This document shows, in pieces, positions 47,501-54,027 of a stretch of 64,000 nt of DNA (position 1 is the stretch's first letter; each line of letters starts with the position of its first letter). Origin of the DNA: Blastobasis lacticolella (lineage: Eukaryota; Arthropoda; Insecta; Lepidoptera; Blastobasidae); assembly GCA_905147135.1 (NCBI GenBank), contig LR990054.1, positions 16,157,001-16,221,000 on the forward strand, in the 5' to 3' direction. A program made the position numbers and the translations under genes. A model generated the notes under the pieces. It ran no database searches. It had not been told where the DNA came from and saw nothing but the letters and a program-made list of their open reading frames with translations.

Positions 47501-50500
47501 TTTCGGGTCTTTGTTACTCTTGTTTGTGTGGTTGTTATTGTCACGTAGGCTACTTTGTCGTTAACGAAAACGGCGTCGATGGCCTTATAGTTAGCGGGAC
47601 CGACTCGTAAGCAGAGGTGCCGAGTTGAGTTCCCAGTGCTGCCATGTACCAATGACATTTTTCCCGAATTAAATTAGGTATAGTCAGCTGCAGAGTTATA
47701 TTTGTGTCTTTCTGTTGTGTGGCGGTCATTGGACTAACCTCAGTTCATTAGTATTAGTAGGTATGCCAGCAATACGATGGCAAAACGAACACTTGCAAAA
47801 GTAACAATTTCAATCATTGAAACAGAGAATTAGCCTACTGGTTTGTAGTGATCGACGCTATGCTAGCTAAGTAAGTAATAAGTACTTACTAGTAGTAGCT
47901 ATTATAATATGCTGCCTTCTGTACATAACAAGTGCATAATTGATATCGTGTTCTCTCAATAGAAGCTACGATGTATTGAGTACTATTATTGCCAATAACA
48001 AGCATACATGTGAATGAATGGCTGTGGATTACTAAGGATTCCTTTTTATAAGACTTCCTTCAGAAGTGTAAACCATTACCTGTGAGTAATTACCACAATG
48101 TCGCATCGTTAGACAATATTGCATCATAAGTAGGTAATAAGGTCTAAACACAAACCTGGGGGTCTAAAAAGGCCACATTAGCCTTTCATATTATGATTAA
48201 TATTAGACTGCCACAAACTTATCAGTAGCCGTATTCACAATGGCTCGGAAATCGGATTTGGATACGGAATCGACAAAGGACCCCGCAAAAGTACTTCGGA
48301 AAATAGGGTTTCAGTTAATTTTGATGAAATTTTTATATGTTATAGAGAGTAGAGTTTCCGTGGAATCTATCGAGATTCTGAATAACAGTTTTCGAATCGA
48401 TCGACACGGATTCGCCGCTCACGAATTTCGTGTCGAATCGTTCGGAAACGGTTTCGAATGATTGTGAATACGGCTACTGATCCGGTGGATAATACTGAAA
48501 CTAAGTGACGCCATTTTTAATTGTCATGTCAATGTCAACAACAGCGACGCTGCAGATAAGTTTGTGACAAATTAATATTAATTATATTATGAAACGTGGC
48601 CTTTTTAGACCCCCAGCGTCCTTAGCCAAGAGGTTTCGTTAATCTACAATCGTTTGTGGTAGAAAAAATGACATAAGCTAACGTTATCTGACATAAGCCG
48701 TTTGTGGTAGAAATTCTTGGTCCATAGACAATTCACGTACTTTCGGTGTACAAAGGAGGCGGATTGGCGGATGATCCTACAAAATTTTCTATCATACACG
48801 CATCACGCAAGCGGAGCTGTCAAAGATGGCTAGACCGGCAGGTTCGTGAAACTAATCGTTTATCGAAGTTTTGTCCTTGGCTAGGTTTATGGTTCAACCG
48901 ATTTCACGCCGCTTTTCCCACTTCGAAGGGCGCCGTTAAAATAATAACCTAACCGATAGAAAAAGTAAGATAACCCCTGACCAAGTTTACATATACTCAC
49001 ATATTTTCTGAACTACTGAACCGATATTAATAAAACAATGCTAAGAAGGATCTCAATTAAATTTACTTTATATAATAAGGAATATCCGCATCCGAATCGG
49101 CCCATCCGTTCAGACACAAATATACACCAAGCCACAGACACACACGTGAAACTTAAAACACCCACCTTTTATCGTTGGGGGTTACAGAAAAAACGACAGA
49201 ACGCGCGTAATTTTCCGTTACAACTCTAAATAATCTGGCAACACAGCGGCCCGCAATAAATGCCGTACGAATTGCGAATTATACAGCCAAATGAAGTATA
49301 AACGGGACCTAATGAGTCGACTAATCTGCCGTCCACTATTTATTCGGTCGATAAAGCCTCTTGCTTACCATATCAATGGTATAAACGGCAGGGGACCGCG
49401 GGGGGCGGAACGGAACCGGGACCGGGACCGCTATTCGTATGTAATGAGTATAGATTACACGTAAAGGTATTTGAGACTAGTTTATTAGATTAGTACAAGC
49501 TTAATTTAGGGTAAAATGTAAGTAAGATTAGTCGGCTGGCAAATTTTTAGGTTCTATCATTATCAGCACCATCATCTTAGGCGCAGGATGTTCACTGCTG
49601 AACATAGTACTCCACCACGTCTTCCACAGCGATCGACTCTGTGCCTCTTGCATCTATCGGCTCCATAGAAAACATGACTACATTCATGTTTTCTATGATC
49701 GCCTCCCCGATCGCCACCTACACGATGTCGTTCATCCATCTCGTAGGGGCCGACGTTATGTCAGGTACCTGGCATAGCACGTGCTACATGGTTGCAACAG
49801 AGGTGACCTTGCTTTAATCAACCAATCAACGACCATGTTGGCAACGGTGTAGCTATAAACGCGCAGCGCCGTCCTACAGACGTCACTCATGTGTTTCGGA
49901 CTCTGTAAAAACCTACTATATCTACTCCACTAATCTGTCCAACAACGTATTGCGACTGTGGAACAGATTGAGAAGGATTTAACTGATAAGCTGCACACAA
50001 TCGAAGCAAACTCGTCCACAGCGAAGCTAACAAGCGAAATCACCAGAAGCCGCCTAAAACAGCAGCAACTCGCACCAGACACGGTGGCCGCGTAAACTTT
50101 TTCAACCGACAATGGTAAACGAATTTATGTGCGTCCGCCGGCCTAAGGAATAAGTGTGCTTCTGACAGTTAAATTGCTAAAGTTAATACATAAATAAAAG
50201 GTAACAATATAGGCTCGGCACGGCCACCCTTCTGGGTTCTCCGGAATGAAGGGAACTTGGTTGGGTCGTGAATAGCGTTCGCTTTCGTTGTGCGAAGGCG
50301 AGGCTGATTGTGGTCGATGCCTTCGCTTTATGATTTCCATGCGGTGACGGGGCGTTATAAAAAGTTTTTGTTGTTTGTCGAGGCATGATTTGATTCTCTA
50401 CGATTACCTTCCATTGGACCTTTGTGACAATTACAAGAGTAATACAATTATGTATGGTGCGGTACATATAAATAATGCATATTGCCAGTTCGTTTTCGTT

Positions 50501-53341
50501 CTAACCGATGTGCATTATTGACCACCAAGCAGTGTCTCTTTTACGAGGCATGGCGCTACTTCCTTCTCCGTGATTCTAAACGACGCGCTACGGATCAGTC
50601 CGAAGCATAAAGAATTGTCGAATGCATAAAAAAATCAGTCTCATTCTGAACGAGGATATTTGAGAGTACACATCCGTAGGTGTATATGGGTGTAGTAGCT
50701 CCCATGAGTGGAGCTACTGTTTTCGAAATCGCCACGTACCACAGGGTAAGATGGTCAATTACCTGGCTAGTAAACATTGGTGAAATTAATAAATAGAAAA
50801 AAATTAAGGAAAACGGTCATATACAGTCAGCTGCGTGATCAGTTGAACAGTTAAGAAAAGGACCTTGAATGGCTACACAGACAGACGGACGACAAAGTAA
50901 TAAGTGTCTCACTTGTATTTAGCCGCCCTAATTCTTAAAAGCGGCACTGGTCACTAGACCACTATGCAACGTGCTTGGAAACCGATAACCGAGGTTAAGC
51001 AATGCTTGCGGAGTCCATGAACAGGATGGCTAAAGCGGAAATACACTGGAGACTCTTTGCACTTGTTCTCTCCTACTGAAAACGCAGCCAAATGGGTGAA
51101 GAATTTAGATATTTTCTTGCAGCTTTAGTGTTCATTAATAATGCCTAGGTTACAATTAGCGACTTGGCTAATAATGTTATACGAATAAATAAAAAAATTG
51201 CGAACAGTTTCTTACTTTCAGGCTAGTCTACGAGCGCGCCCTCGTTAGTCGTGCCTCCAATACCGTTGGCGAAGAGATTCACCTCAGTCTTCTGCTGGGG
51301 AACTTCCCTGGTTGAACAGCCTCAATCAGATACCTATACAGCCAGCCCACGAGTAGAAAACACGCAGAGCTCCTACGCTAACGAACAAACAGCATTAACG
51401 AGGCGACGCGAGGCTCCGCGGGCAATCTCGCGTTGCAGGGTAATTCGGCGTAAGTAATTCAGTTGCGGGTAGGGTTGCCGGGTTGCCGGGTTGCCGGGTT
51501 GGCATAGACATGTCTGTAGAGCTCGTCTAGTCTAAAATGACGCGCCCCACTACTTAGTTAGTTGATTTCGATGTGTGAGTGCAAATATTAATAACGACAC
51601 TTCATCTGTGTGGGAGCGTCGACTGCTCCAATCGAACGACGCGAGCTCCTACGTTGGTGTCTCACCGGCAACTGAATGACCAATTACAACGGCATTTGTA
51701 TATGTATTGCGTCCATATTTTAAAATTGCTTGTGTGCGTTAATGCGATAGTGGGGCGCGTCATTTTAGATTAGACGAGCTCTACATGTCTATGCTAACGT
51801 TGGAGGTTAAAGTTCCATTTTTGACCCTCGAGGAAAAATAGGGATGTTGTACGTTTGACGTGCGTCTCTGGGGATCTGTGTGTTTGTCAGTGGCGTCGTA
51901 GCTCCTGTACGCTACATGGACAGGAAGGACCGATTTCGATGTTGATTCGCATTTACAGTTTTAGGTAGAGTCAATTCGTTAAACAATCTTATGACGATGC
52001 CAACGATATCTTGAAGCGAATGTTGCGCGTGGAGTTGACTTATATTTTTTTCGCTATGTTTATATTAACAACATTGATCTTCCGGGCCCTTGTCACCGTC
52101 AGCCCTTCGGCCCTTGCCAGCTGTTTTGACCCAAAACACTGGCCCGGGACGATGGGAGGAGACCCGGTCGCAAGGCAGGCCCTTAGTGTGGGATGCGATT
52201 AGATACCCTGGCTCCATCTTACCTTAGGTCTACCTCGGCCTGTGCCGGCGCGGCAACACAAGCGGAAGAGGACCTCAAGTGGCGCAAACATGGATCCCTT
52301 GGCCAGGGAATCTCCAGTTTGTGACTAATCGAAAATCTAAAATTTTTACTCTTTAAATTTTGTTCTGGTAACCCTAGCTGCAGTCTACCGTTGATGGACG
52401 GCGCGCAAGATATATTGCACGAACGCCGCCGCCGCCGCCGCCATATGCAAAACGCGGCCACAATACTTAATGAGCACAAACCCTATTAAAACATTATTAG
52501 TATTCAAGATTTCAGGATTTTCAGGAGTTGCAGCGGAGGGAGTGAGTCGTGGCTTTGTGCGGGATAAGATTGCAGCGGTATTTATTGTGTGCTATGCTCA
52601 TATGATAAGAGAATTTCCTGACAATCCAGGGCGAATACTTTCGTCTGTTTACTGTGTGACCGAATCTGATTTTCCCGTGTTGTCCTCAACAGTCATCAGA
52701 GAAAGTGCCGTACCATTAACAGTGCCGCTGTTTCAATACTCTATAATAGATGTTTAAGGCCAATGTTGATGATGATGATGCTCATATGTGAATTGACAAT
52801 GTAAATTGTCATTTTTAATCTGAAACAGATGGATCCGAATACGTGAATTTAAATTACACAGTTTCATACTACTACCTATGAGCTTATCCTTATCCTTATT
52901 TTACTAATATTAAAAATGCGAAAGTTTGTACTTATGTTTGTTTGTTACTAAAACGGCTCAATGGATTTGGATGAAATTTGGCACACAGATAGTTTATAAC
53001 TCCCGATTATCGGGACACGAAATTTAAAGTAGATCCCACGAGAGCAGTCTATAACCGAATTTCTAAGTCCAAGCGGAAGAAGTCGCGGGCGAAAGCACAA
53101 AAAACAACTCACCACTCTCCGACACGGAGGACGGCGACCGGTCCGCCGTCGACACGCCCGACGACGACTCCAGCGAGCTCAGCGAGTCCGCTCTCGTCGC
53201 GTGCGGGCGCAGCGGGCTCGCCGGCGCGCGCGCATCGTCGAGCGCGGCGCGCAGTTGCGCGAGTCGCCGCCGCAGGTAGCGTTGCTCGCGGGCAAGTTGC
53301 TCCCGGTGGCTTGAATGCCGCTTTTCTCGCTCTTCTAGACT
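27547..53341 (-). CDS. Max-dimerization (MXD/Mad-like) transcription repressor, last two coding exons
   Basis: MXD proteins pair with Max through a bHLH-zipper, bind E-boxes and repress MYC targets. Here the exon at 53341-53113 encodes the zipper and linker, and the exon at 27740-27547 encodes the C-terminus. Together they give 141 codons including stop, with the phase-1 junction forming Asp (G + AC). The order is the vertebrate MXD/MXI1 order: zipper (EREKRH..., HREQLAREQRYLRRRL), then a Ser-rich 'RADSLSSLESSSGVSTADRS' block matching RMDSIGSTVSSDRSDSD, then 'DEVDVIGYTSNQSDSES' matching REEIDVDVEST. The bHLH and the Sin3-interaction N-terminus must be encoded right of the window. The intron is about 25.4 kb. 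An MNT-type protein is the alternative, but the acidic C-terminal block favours MXD. Family assignment is from recognised motifs, not a search. Confidence 0.72.
27880..27970 (-). repeat. Dispersed lepidopteran repeat (same family as 43707-43890)
   Basis: TTATGGTGTTGCTAAAGTCT, ATTGGCAGTGGTGACCAGTT and CCGTCAGGTGGGCCGCTTGC, then GTATGACATAAAAAAA, are the reverse of the start of 43707-43890. Confidence 0.65.
29696..29741. other. 16-bp perfect inverted repeat, AT-rich
   Basis: TAATCTATGAGATATT (29696-29711) and AATATCTCATAGATTA (29726-29741) are separated by a 14-base loop. Confidence 0.7.
30682..30844 (+). repeat. Local tandem duplication, period 103
   Basis: About 60 bases starting AAAACGCGATGAGCCTGG at 30682 recur at 30785 with four or five changes (AAAATGCGATGAGCCTGG). 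It is a simple two-copy duplication in the MXD intron. Confidence 0.82.
31130..31380. promoter_or_regulatory. GC-rich, CpG-rich patch in the MXD intron (candidate enhancer or promoter)
   Basis: The patch contrasts sharply with flanking AT-rich DNA. It contains ATTTGCAT (31145), GATTGGCCGCCATTT (an inverted CCAAT box with a GCCAT word) and three AAAATGG/GCCATTTTG words, the core bound by Pho/YY1-type factors. No open frame with family resemblance is present. A regulatory role is inference from composition and words only. Confidence 0.35.
31496..31805 (+). repeat. Dispersed repeat, inverted copy of 48617-48850
   Basis: CTGCTGGTCTAGCCATCTTT, GACAGCTCCGCTTGCGTGAT, ATCCGCCAATCCGCCTCCTT, TCTATGGACCAAGAATTTCT and ACCTCTTGGCTAAGG all recur reversed at 48617-48850. 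A short internal run of TTAGCTTATGTCA repeats is present three times here and twice there. Confidence 0.75.
32514..32543. repeat. (TC)15 microsatellite
   Basis: A pure TC run lies in the MXD intron. Confidence 0.95.
32661..32729. repeat. Short inverted-repeat element
   Basis: GGTTTAATGTTCAGGTCCTG and its near-perfect inversion (CAGGACCTAAACATTAACC) flank an AT-only loop. About 22 paired bases have one or two mismatches. Confidence 0.65.
32981..33247. mobile_element. MITE with 17-bp inverted ends
   Basis: ACAATGCAAGAGCATAA (32981-32997) is inverted at 33231-33247. Weaker similarity continues inward. The 267-base unit has no open frame; a target duplication was not identified. Confidence 0.62.
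35068..35250 (+). mobile_element. Non-LTR element 3' end with (GAT)n tail
   Basis: CCTGCCGGTATTAGGAAAGA and GGATGCGGGAGCCAACG match the inverted copy at 37001-37187 and the copy at 41003-41155. One frame reads AEDRAKWRRMSRKTDPGRG, the usual end of RTE-like pol proteins, before stops and GATGATGATGAT. Confidence 0.6.
35639..35727 (+). repeat. Fragment of the 43707-43890 repeat family
   Basis: CGGCCCGCCTGATGGTGAGA, AGTCACCGCAGCCTATGGAC and GCAATATTAGGGGCGTT fit the common lepidopteran form of this repeat. Confidence 0.55.
36328..36372. other. Two adjacent palindromes
   Basis: CCGACCTG...CAGGTCGG (36328-36335 and 36348-36355) is followed at once by the perfect palindrome AACCTCCGCGGAGGTT (36357-36372). 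It is GC-rich within AT-rich DNA; possibly the end of an element or a protein-binding site. Confidence 0.55.
36978..37210 (-). mobile_element. Truncated non-LTR insertion with 23-bp target-site duplication
   Basis: CGTACCTACTTATAAGTA plus AGTAG/GGTAG occurs at 36978-37000 and again at 37188-37210 with one mismatch. Between them (37001-37187), on the minus strand, is a 3' pol fragment (frame reading KRPRERPKKRWID) ending in ATGATGATGACG. This is a clean case of target-primed insertion with heavy 5' truncation. Confidence 0.8.
37479..37572 (+). repeat. Dispersed repeat shared with 12937-13030
   Basis: GACTTGTCAAATGGCAGT, GAGGGGATTTCGCGCAGG and AACCACGTGACCCGCCAAGT match the other copy in the same orientation; similarity fades about 35 bases beyond (CTAGCTATAC / CTAGTTATAC). 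Confidence 0.7.
37696..38121. mobile_element. Tc1/mariner-like MITE, longer relative of 11120-11317
   Basis: The ends GGGTTGCCAAC and GTTGGCAACCC are flanked by TA (37694-37695, 38122-38123). The interior has ATATAGTA words and a two-copy repeat of ATATAGTAGGTAGACTCCTA near 38042-38085. A 74-codon open frame inside (37822-38046) resembles nothing known to me. Confidence 0.72.
38124..38370 (+). repeat. Common lepidopteran dispersed repeat
   Basis: AACTACTGAACCGATTTCAA, CCATCTCGATTAATCTGGAT, ACACACACGTCAAACTTGTA and CGTCGGGGTTAAT are hallmark blocks. Its left end abuts the TA-flanked MITE. Confidence 0.6.
39439..39485. other. Perfect 19-bp hairpin with 9-base loop
   Basis: TTCGGGTTCAAGTTATGAA (39439-39457) pairs with TTCATAACTTGAACCCGAA (39467-39485). 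It is uninterrupted, so more like a small foldback than a typical bulged microRNA precursor. Confidence 0.75.
39655..39928 (-). repeat. SINE family B, full-length inverted copy with target duplication
   Basis: The element proper is 39662-39921 and is the reverse complement of 21477-21735, with its tRNA-like head at the right (ACTGAACCACTCAGGTCGTC) and ATTTATT-rich tail at the left. CAATCAT flanks it on both sides (39655-39661 and 39922-39928). Confidence 0.85.
40833..40986 (+). repeat. SINE family A, internally deleted copy
   Basis: The head GCGACTCGTAAGCGAGAGGT / GCCGGGTTCGAATTCC joins directly to TTGCAATTATCTGATTTGCC, ATGGTCAACTTGGGCCTTCG and CCGGGACATTAACGCCAACA. The middle seen at 18010-18120 is missing. 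Confidence 0.7.
41003..41155 (+). mobile_element. Non-LTR element 3' fragment (family of 35068-35250)
   Basis: CCAGCCGGTATCAGGAAAGA, GACGCAGGAATGCCAAAGAC and GAGGAAAACGGACCCTGGCA match 35068-35250. It is joined to the SINE-A copy just upstream. Confidence 0.58.
42180..42345 (+). repeat. Dispersed repeat, non-coding
   Basis: TATAAAATCGCTTTCCGTCT, GTCTGTCTGTTATCCGCTAA and CAACTGATTTTGACGCGGTT are typical of an abundant lepidopteran non-autonomous repeat; a possible continuation after the insertion at 42402 was not traced. Confidence 0.45.
42391..42665 (-). repeat. Dispersed retroposon with 11-bp target duplication
   Basis: AAAACACATGT at 42391-42401 is repeated at 42655-42665. The element (42402-42654) is read on the minus strand and ends at the left in GGGCTGTGATGATGATGATG. 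It is the family copy of 7145-7401. Confidence 0.8.
43473..43590 (+). mobile_element. RTE-like 3' end, second copy
   Basis: AACTGGGATCCGAAGTAATA, AAAGGGGATATATGCGAGGC, TATCAGGATAGAGCAGTGTC and GGTCTGCATAGTCTCGTATA parallel 10290-10420. It is heavily truncated. Confidence 0.58.
43691..43890 (+). repeat. Dispersed lepidopteran repeat with poly(T) at its left end
   Basis: T16 is followed by ACGTCATACGATAGGCAAAC, AAGCGGGCCACCTGATGGAA, AGTGGTCACCACTGCCTATA and ACATTAGCAACACC. Inverted relatives lie at 27880-27970 and 21889-21980, and a short same-strand piece at 6983-7015. Confidence 0.65.
44131..44591 (-). repeat. SINE family A interrupted by another insertion
   Basis: On the minus strand the head (GCGTCGGTGATCGAGTGGTT, then GAGAGGTACCGGGTTCGTAT) lies at 44510-44591 and the body and tail at 44131-44330. 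The middle, up to 44483, carries AATAAAAACG followed by TATTCTATTCTATTCTATT, a foreign non-LTR-like 3' tail. Confidence 0.72.
45049..45329. mobile_element. 269-bp MITE, copy 1, with 6-bp target duplication
   Basis: The element is 45055-45323. The termini GTAGAGCTCGTCTAGTCTAA and, inverted, GTAGAGCTCGTCTAATCTAA pair over about 37 bases including ATGACGCGCCCCACTA. The flanks are ATATAG and ATATGG. It is nearly identical to 51516-51784 in the same orientation. The interior codes for nothing recognised. Confidence 0.88.
45377..45560 (-). repeat. Dispersed repeat, inverted copy of 9003-9170
   Basis: It begins TTTACTAGTGGGCCCGGCGC / GACTTCGTTCGCGTACGCC and ends AGCGACTTTGTTTTATACTA. These are the usual ends of a very common lepidopteran non-coding element. 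Confidence 0.58.
45934..46104 (+). repeat. SINE family A, 5'-truncated copy
   Basis: GATGCTCTTACGGTGAGGGA, ACATTCAGTCGACTGAATGT, GGGTCACAGAGGTCACATGG and ATTTGCCAAATCCAGATCC are in family order. The final CCGGGACATTAACG block is missing. Confidence 0.7.
46420..46571. mobile_element. Small foldback element
   Basis: AAGCTATTTTTATATCGAAA / AGTT at 46420 is inverted at 46571 (AAGCTATTTTTAAATCGAAAAGTT). Arms stay similar for about 40 bases. An inner 9-bp stem GCTAAAAAC / GTTTTTAGC is also present. Confidence 0.65.
47573..47658 (+). repeat. tRNA-like head of SINE family A
   Basis: GCGTCGATGGCCTTATAGTT, GACTCGTAAGCAGAGGTGCC and CAGTGCTGCCATGTACCAAT match 40833-40895. Only the head is present. Confidence 0.6.
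48156..48616. mobile_element. MITE with about 60-bp inverted ends, hosting a second MITE
   Basis: CTGGGGGTCTAAAAAGGCCA at 48156 is inverted at 48616; arms continue through ATTAATATTA and CACAAACTTATC. A second inverted pair lies inside (48221-48481). The right edge abuts the repeat shared with 31496-31805. Confidence 0.8.
48221..48481. mobile_element. Inner MITE with perfect 20-bp inverted ends
   Basis: ATCAGTAGCCGTATTCACAA is perfectly inverted at 48462-48481. Imperfect pairing extends inward (CGGAAATCGG / CGGAAACGG). It sits inside the outer MITE's left half, as expected if it inserted later. Confidence 0.75.
48617..48850 (-). repeat. Dispersed repeat, inverted copy of 31496-31805
   Basis: CTTAGCCAAGAGGTTTCGTT, AATTCTTGGTCCATAGACAA, AAGGAGGCGGATTGGCGGAT and GCTGTCAAAGATGGCTAGAC are the reverse of the other copy. 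Confidence 0.75.
48935..49195 (+). repeat. Common lepidopteran dispersed repeat
   Basis: CTGAACTACTGAACCGATAT, TCGGCCCATCCGTTCAGACA, GACACACACGTGAAACTTAA and TTATCGTTGGGGGTTACAG follow the same order as 38124-38370. Confidence 0.62.
49664..49697. other. Perfect 14-bp hairpin with 6-base loop
   Basis: CATAGAAAACATGA (49664-49677), loop CTACAT, TCATGTTTTCTATG (49684-49697). Confidence 0.75.
49934..50095 (+). other. Orphan open stretch with coiled-coil-like sequence
   Basis: An open frame with no ATG reads VEQIEKDLTDKLHTIEANSS, then TAKLTSEITRSRLKQQQL, ending at TAA (50093-50095). The helix-forming, charged composition looks protein-like and its codon use is more GC-balanced than the surroundings. 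It has no clear acceptor site. It may be an exon of an unseen gene, a processed pseudogene or chance. Confidence 0.22.
51510..51790. mobile_element. 269-bp MITE, copy 2, with perfect 6-bp target duplication
   Basis: The element is 51516-51784, flanked by ATGTCT at 51510-51515 and 51785-51790. It differs from copy 1 at only a handful of bases. It is inserted just right of a short run of GGGTTGCC repeats (51472-51500). Confidence 0.92.
51838..51960 (-). repeat. Fragment of the common lepidopteran dispersed repeat
   Basis: Reversed, it carries ATCGAAATCGGTCC, GGAGCTACGACGCCACTGAC and ACGTCAAACGTACAACATCC. Confidence 0.5.
52424..52442. repeat. (GCC)6 microsatellite
   Basis: CGCCGCCGCCGCCGCCGCC lies in a small GC-rich patch of the MXD intron. 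It is not in a recognised frame. Confidence 0.9.
52890..53080 (+). repeat. Common lepidopteran repeat ending close to the MXD zipper exon
   Basis: ATGCGAAAGTTTGTACTTAT, GTTTGTTTGTTACTAAAACG, GGATTTGGATGAAATTTGGC and AAGTCGCGGGCGAAAGC are typical blocks. Its end lies about 35 bases from the exon's splice donor. Confidence 0.65.
53113..53341 (-). CDS. MXD-like gene, zipper exon
   Basis: On the minus strand CCCTCCTTCCAG precedes 53341 and the donor GTGAGT follows 53113. It has 76 codons plus one base. It begins SLEEREKRHSSHREQLAREQ and continues RYLRRRLAQLRAAL, with Leu (one His) in heptad positions 2, 9, 16, 23 and 30, the C-terminal part of a bHLH-zipper. A Pro/Arg-rich linker and RADSLSSLESSSGVSTADRS follow. 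The exon is strongly GC-rich. Confidence 0.75.
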
Positions 53342-54027
53342 CTGGAAGGAGGGTTGGAGGTTAGGAGGAGTTATTTGATACGTTTCGTTAACACTAGTTT
53401 CGTATGATGGTAACAACACACCATCCATGGATGGTTGGGTGAAAGCCGCTGAGAACGGCAAGTGTTAACATATTTTCCGGGATCTACTATGCCGATCGTG
53501 CACTTATTACACAATACAGAACCTTATATGGCGCAATATGGCAAACCACTTCGAAAAAATGACTATCAGAGATATTCTCAGGCAAGAATAATACTAGCGA
53601 TCAAGGTCAGCTCGCCCGAGCATTCGAATTAATCAAAAAGCGACTTTATTTATACTGCGTAAGGATTAGTATCAATTGCAACTGACCTTTGGTCAGCTCC
53701 AGCCAAAACGGAACGTCTGTTACTCGCTTAAAGATAGATACCTACAAAAATACGTAAAAATACACAACAGTTATTGCAATCGCCAATCTGTTCGTCTACC
53801 CGCATCTCATGCATTCATCAGAACCCCCATACGTACGAGTACGTAGGAGAATCAAAATATTTGTTTAAATAAAAATGGTTGATCTTGTCAAAGAACAAAC
53901 ACGGGCGTACCCCAAACGTAAATAAAGCTGTATCCCCCTTGGATCTCTGTCGGTACGCATCTTCGCTATCTCTCGAATCTGTTTGCCGATTTTATTGTTT
54001 ATCTATACTTCTAATATTGTAAGATGT
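53342..54027 (-). other. Intron upstream of the MXD zipper exon, left of the LTR element
   Basis: No gene or repeat is recognised. The bHLH exon expected upstream is not visible anywhere between here and the window end. Confidence 0.5.

Larger units (their letters stand above)
27741..53112 (-). other. Large intron of the MXD-like gene (about 25.4 kb)
   Basis: Donor GTGAGT (minus) begins at 53112 and the acceptor AG ends at 27741. The listed SINEs, MITEs and retroelement ends make up a good part of it. Stretches where I see no repeat or gene include 28000-29690, 33650-35060, 38371-39430, 41160-42180, 46572-47570 and 50100-51515. Several GC-rich patches (28340-28400, 31130-31380, 33450-33640, 38940-39070, 41395-41560) may be regulatory. 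Confidence 0.65.

Noticed and set aside
52470..52757. 95-codon plus-strand frame in the MXD intron
   Set aside because: Starts well (MSTNPIKTLLVFKISGF) but has no family likeness and ends in TGATGATGATG repeat sequence; judged a repeat-derived chance frame.
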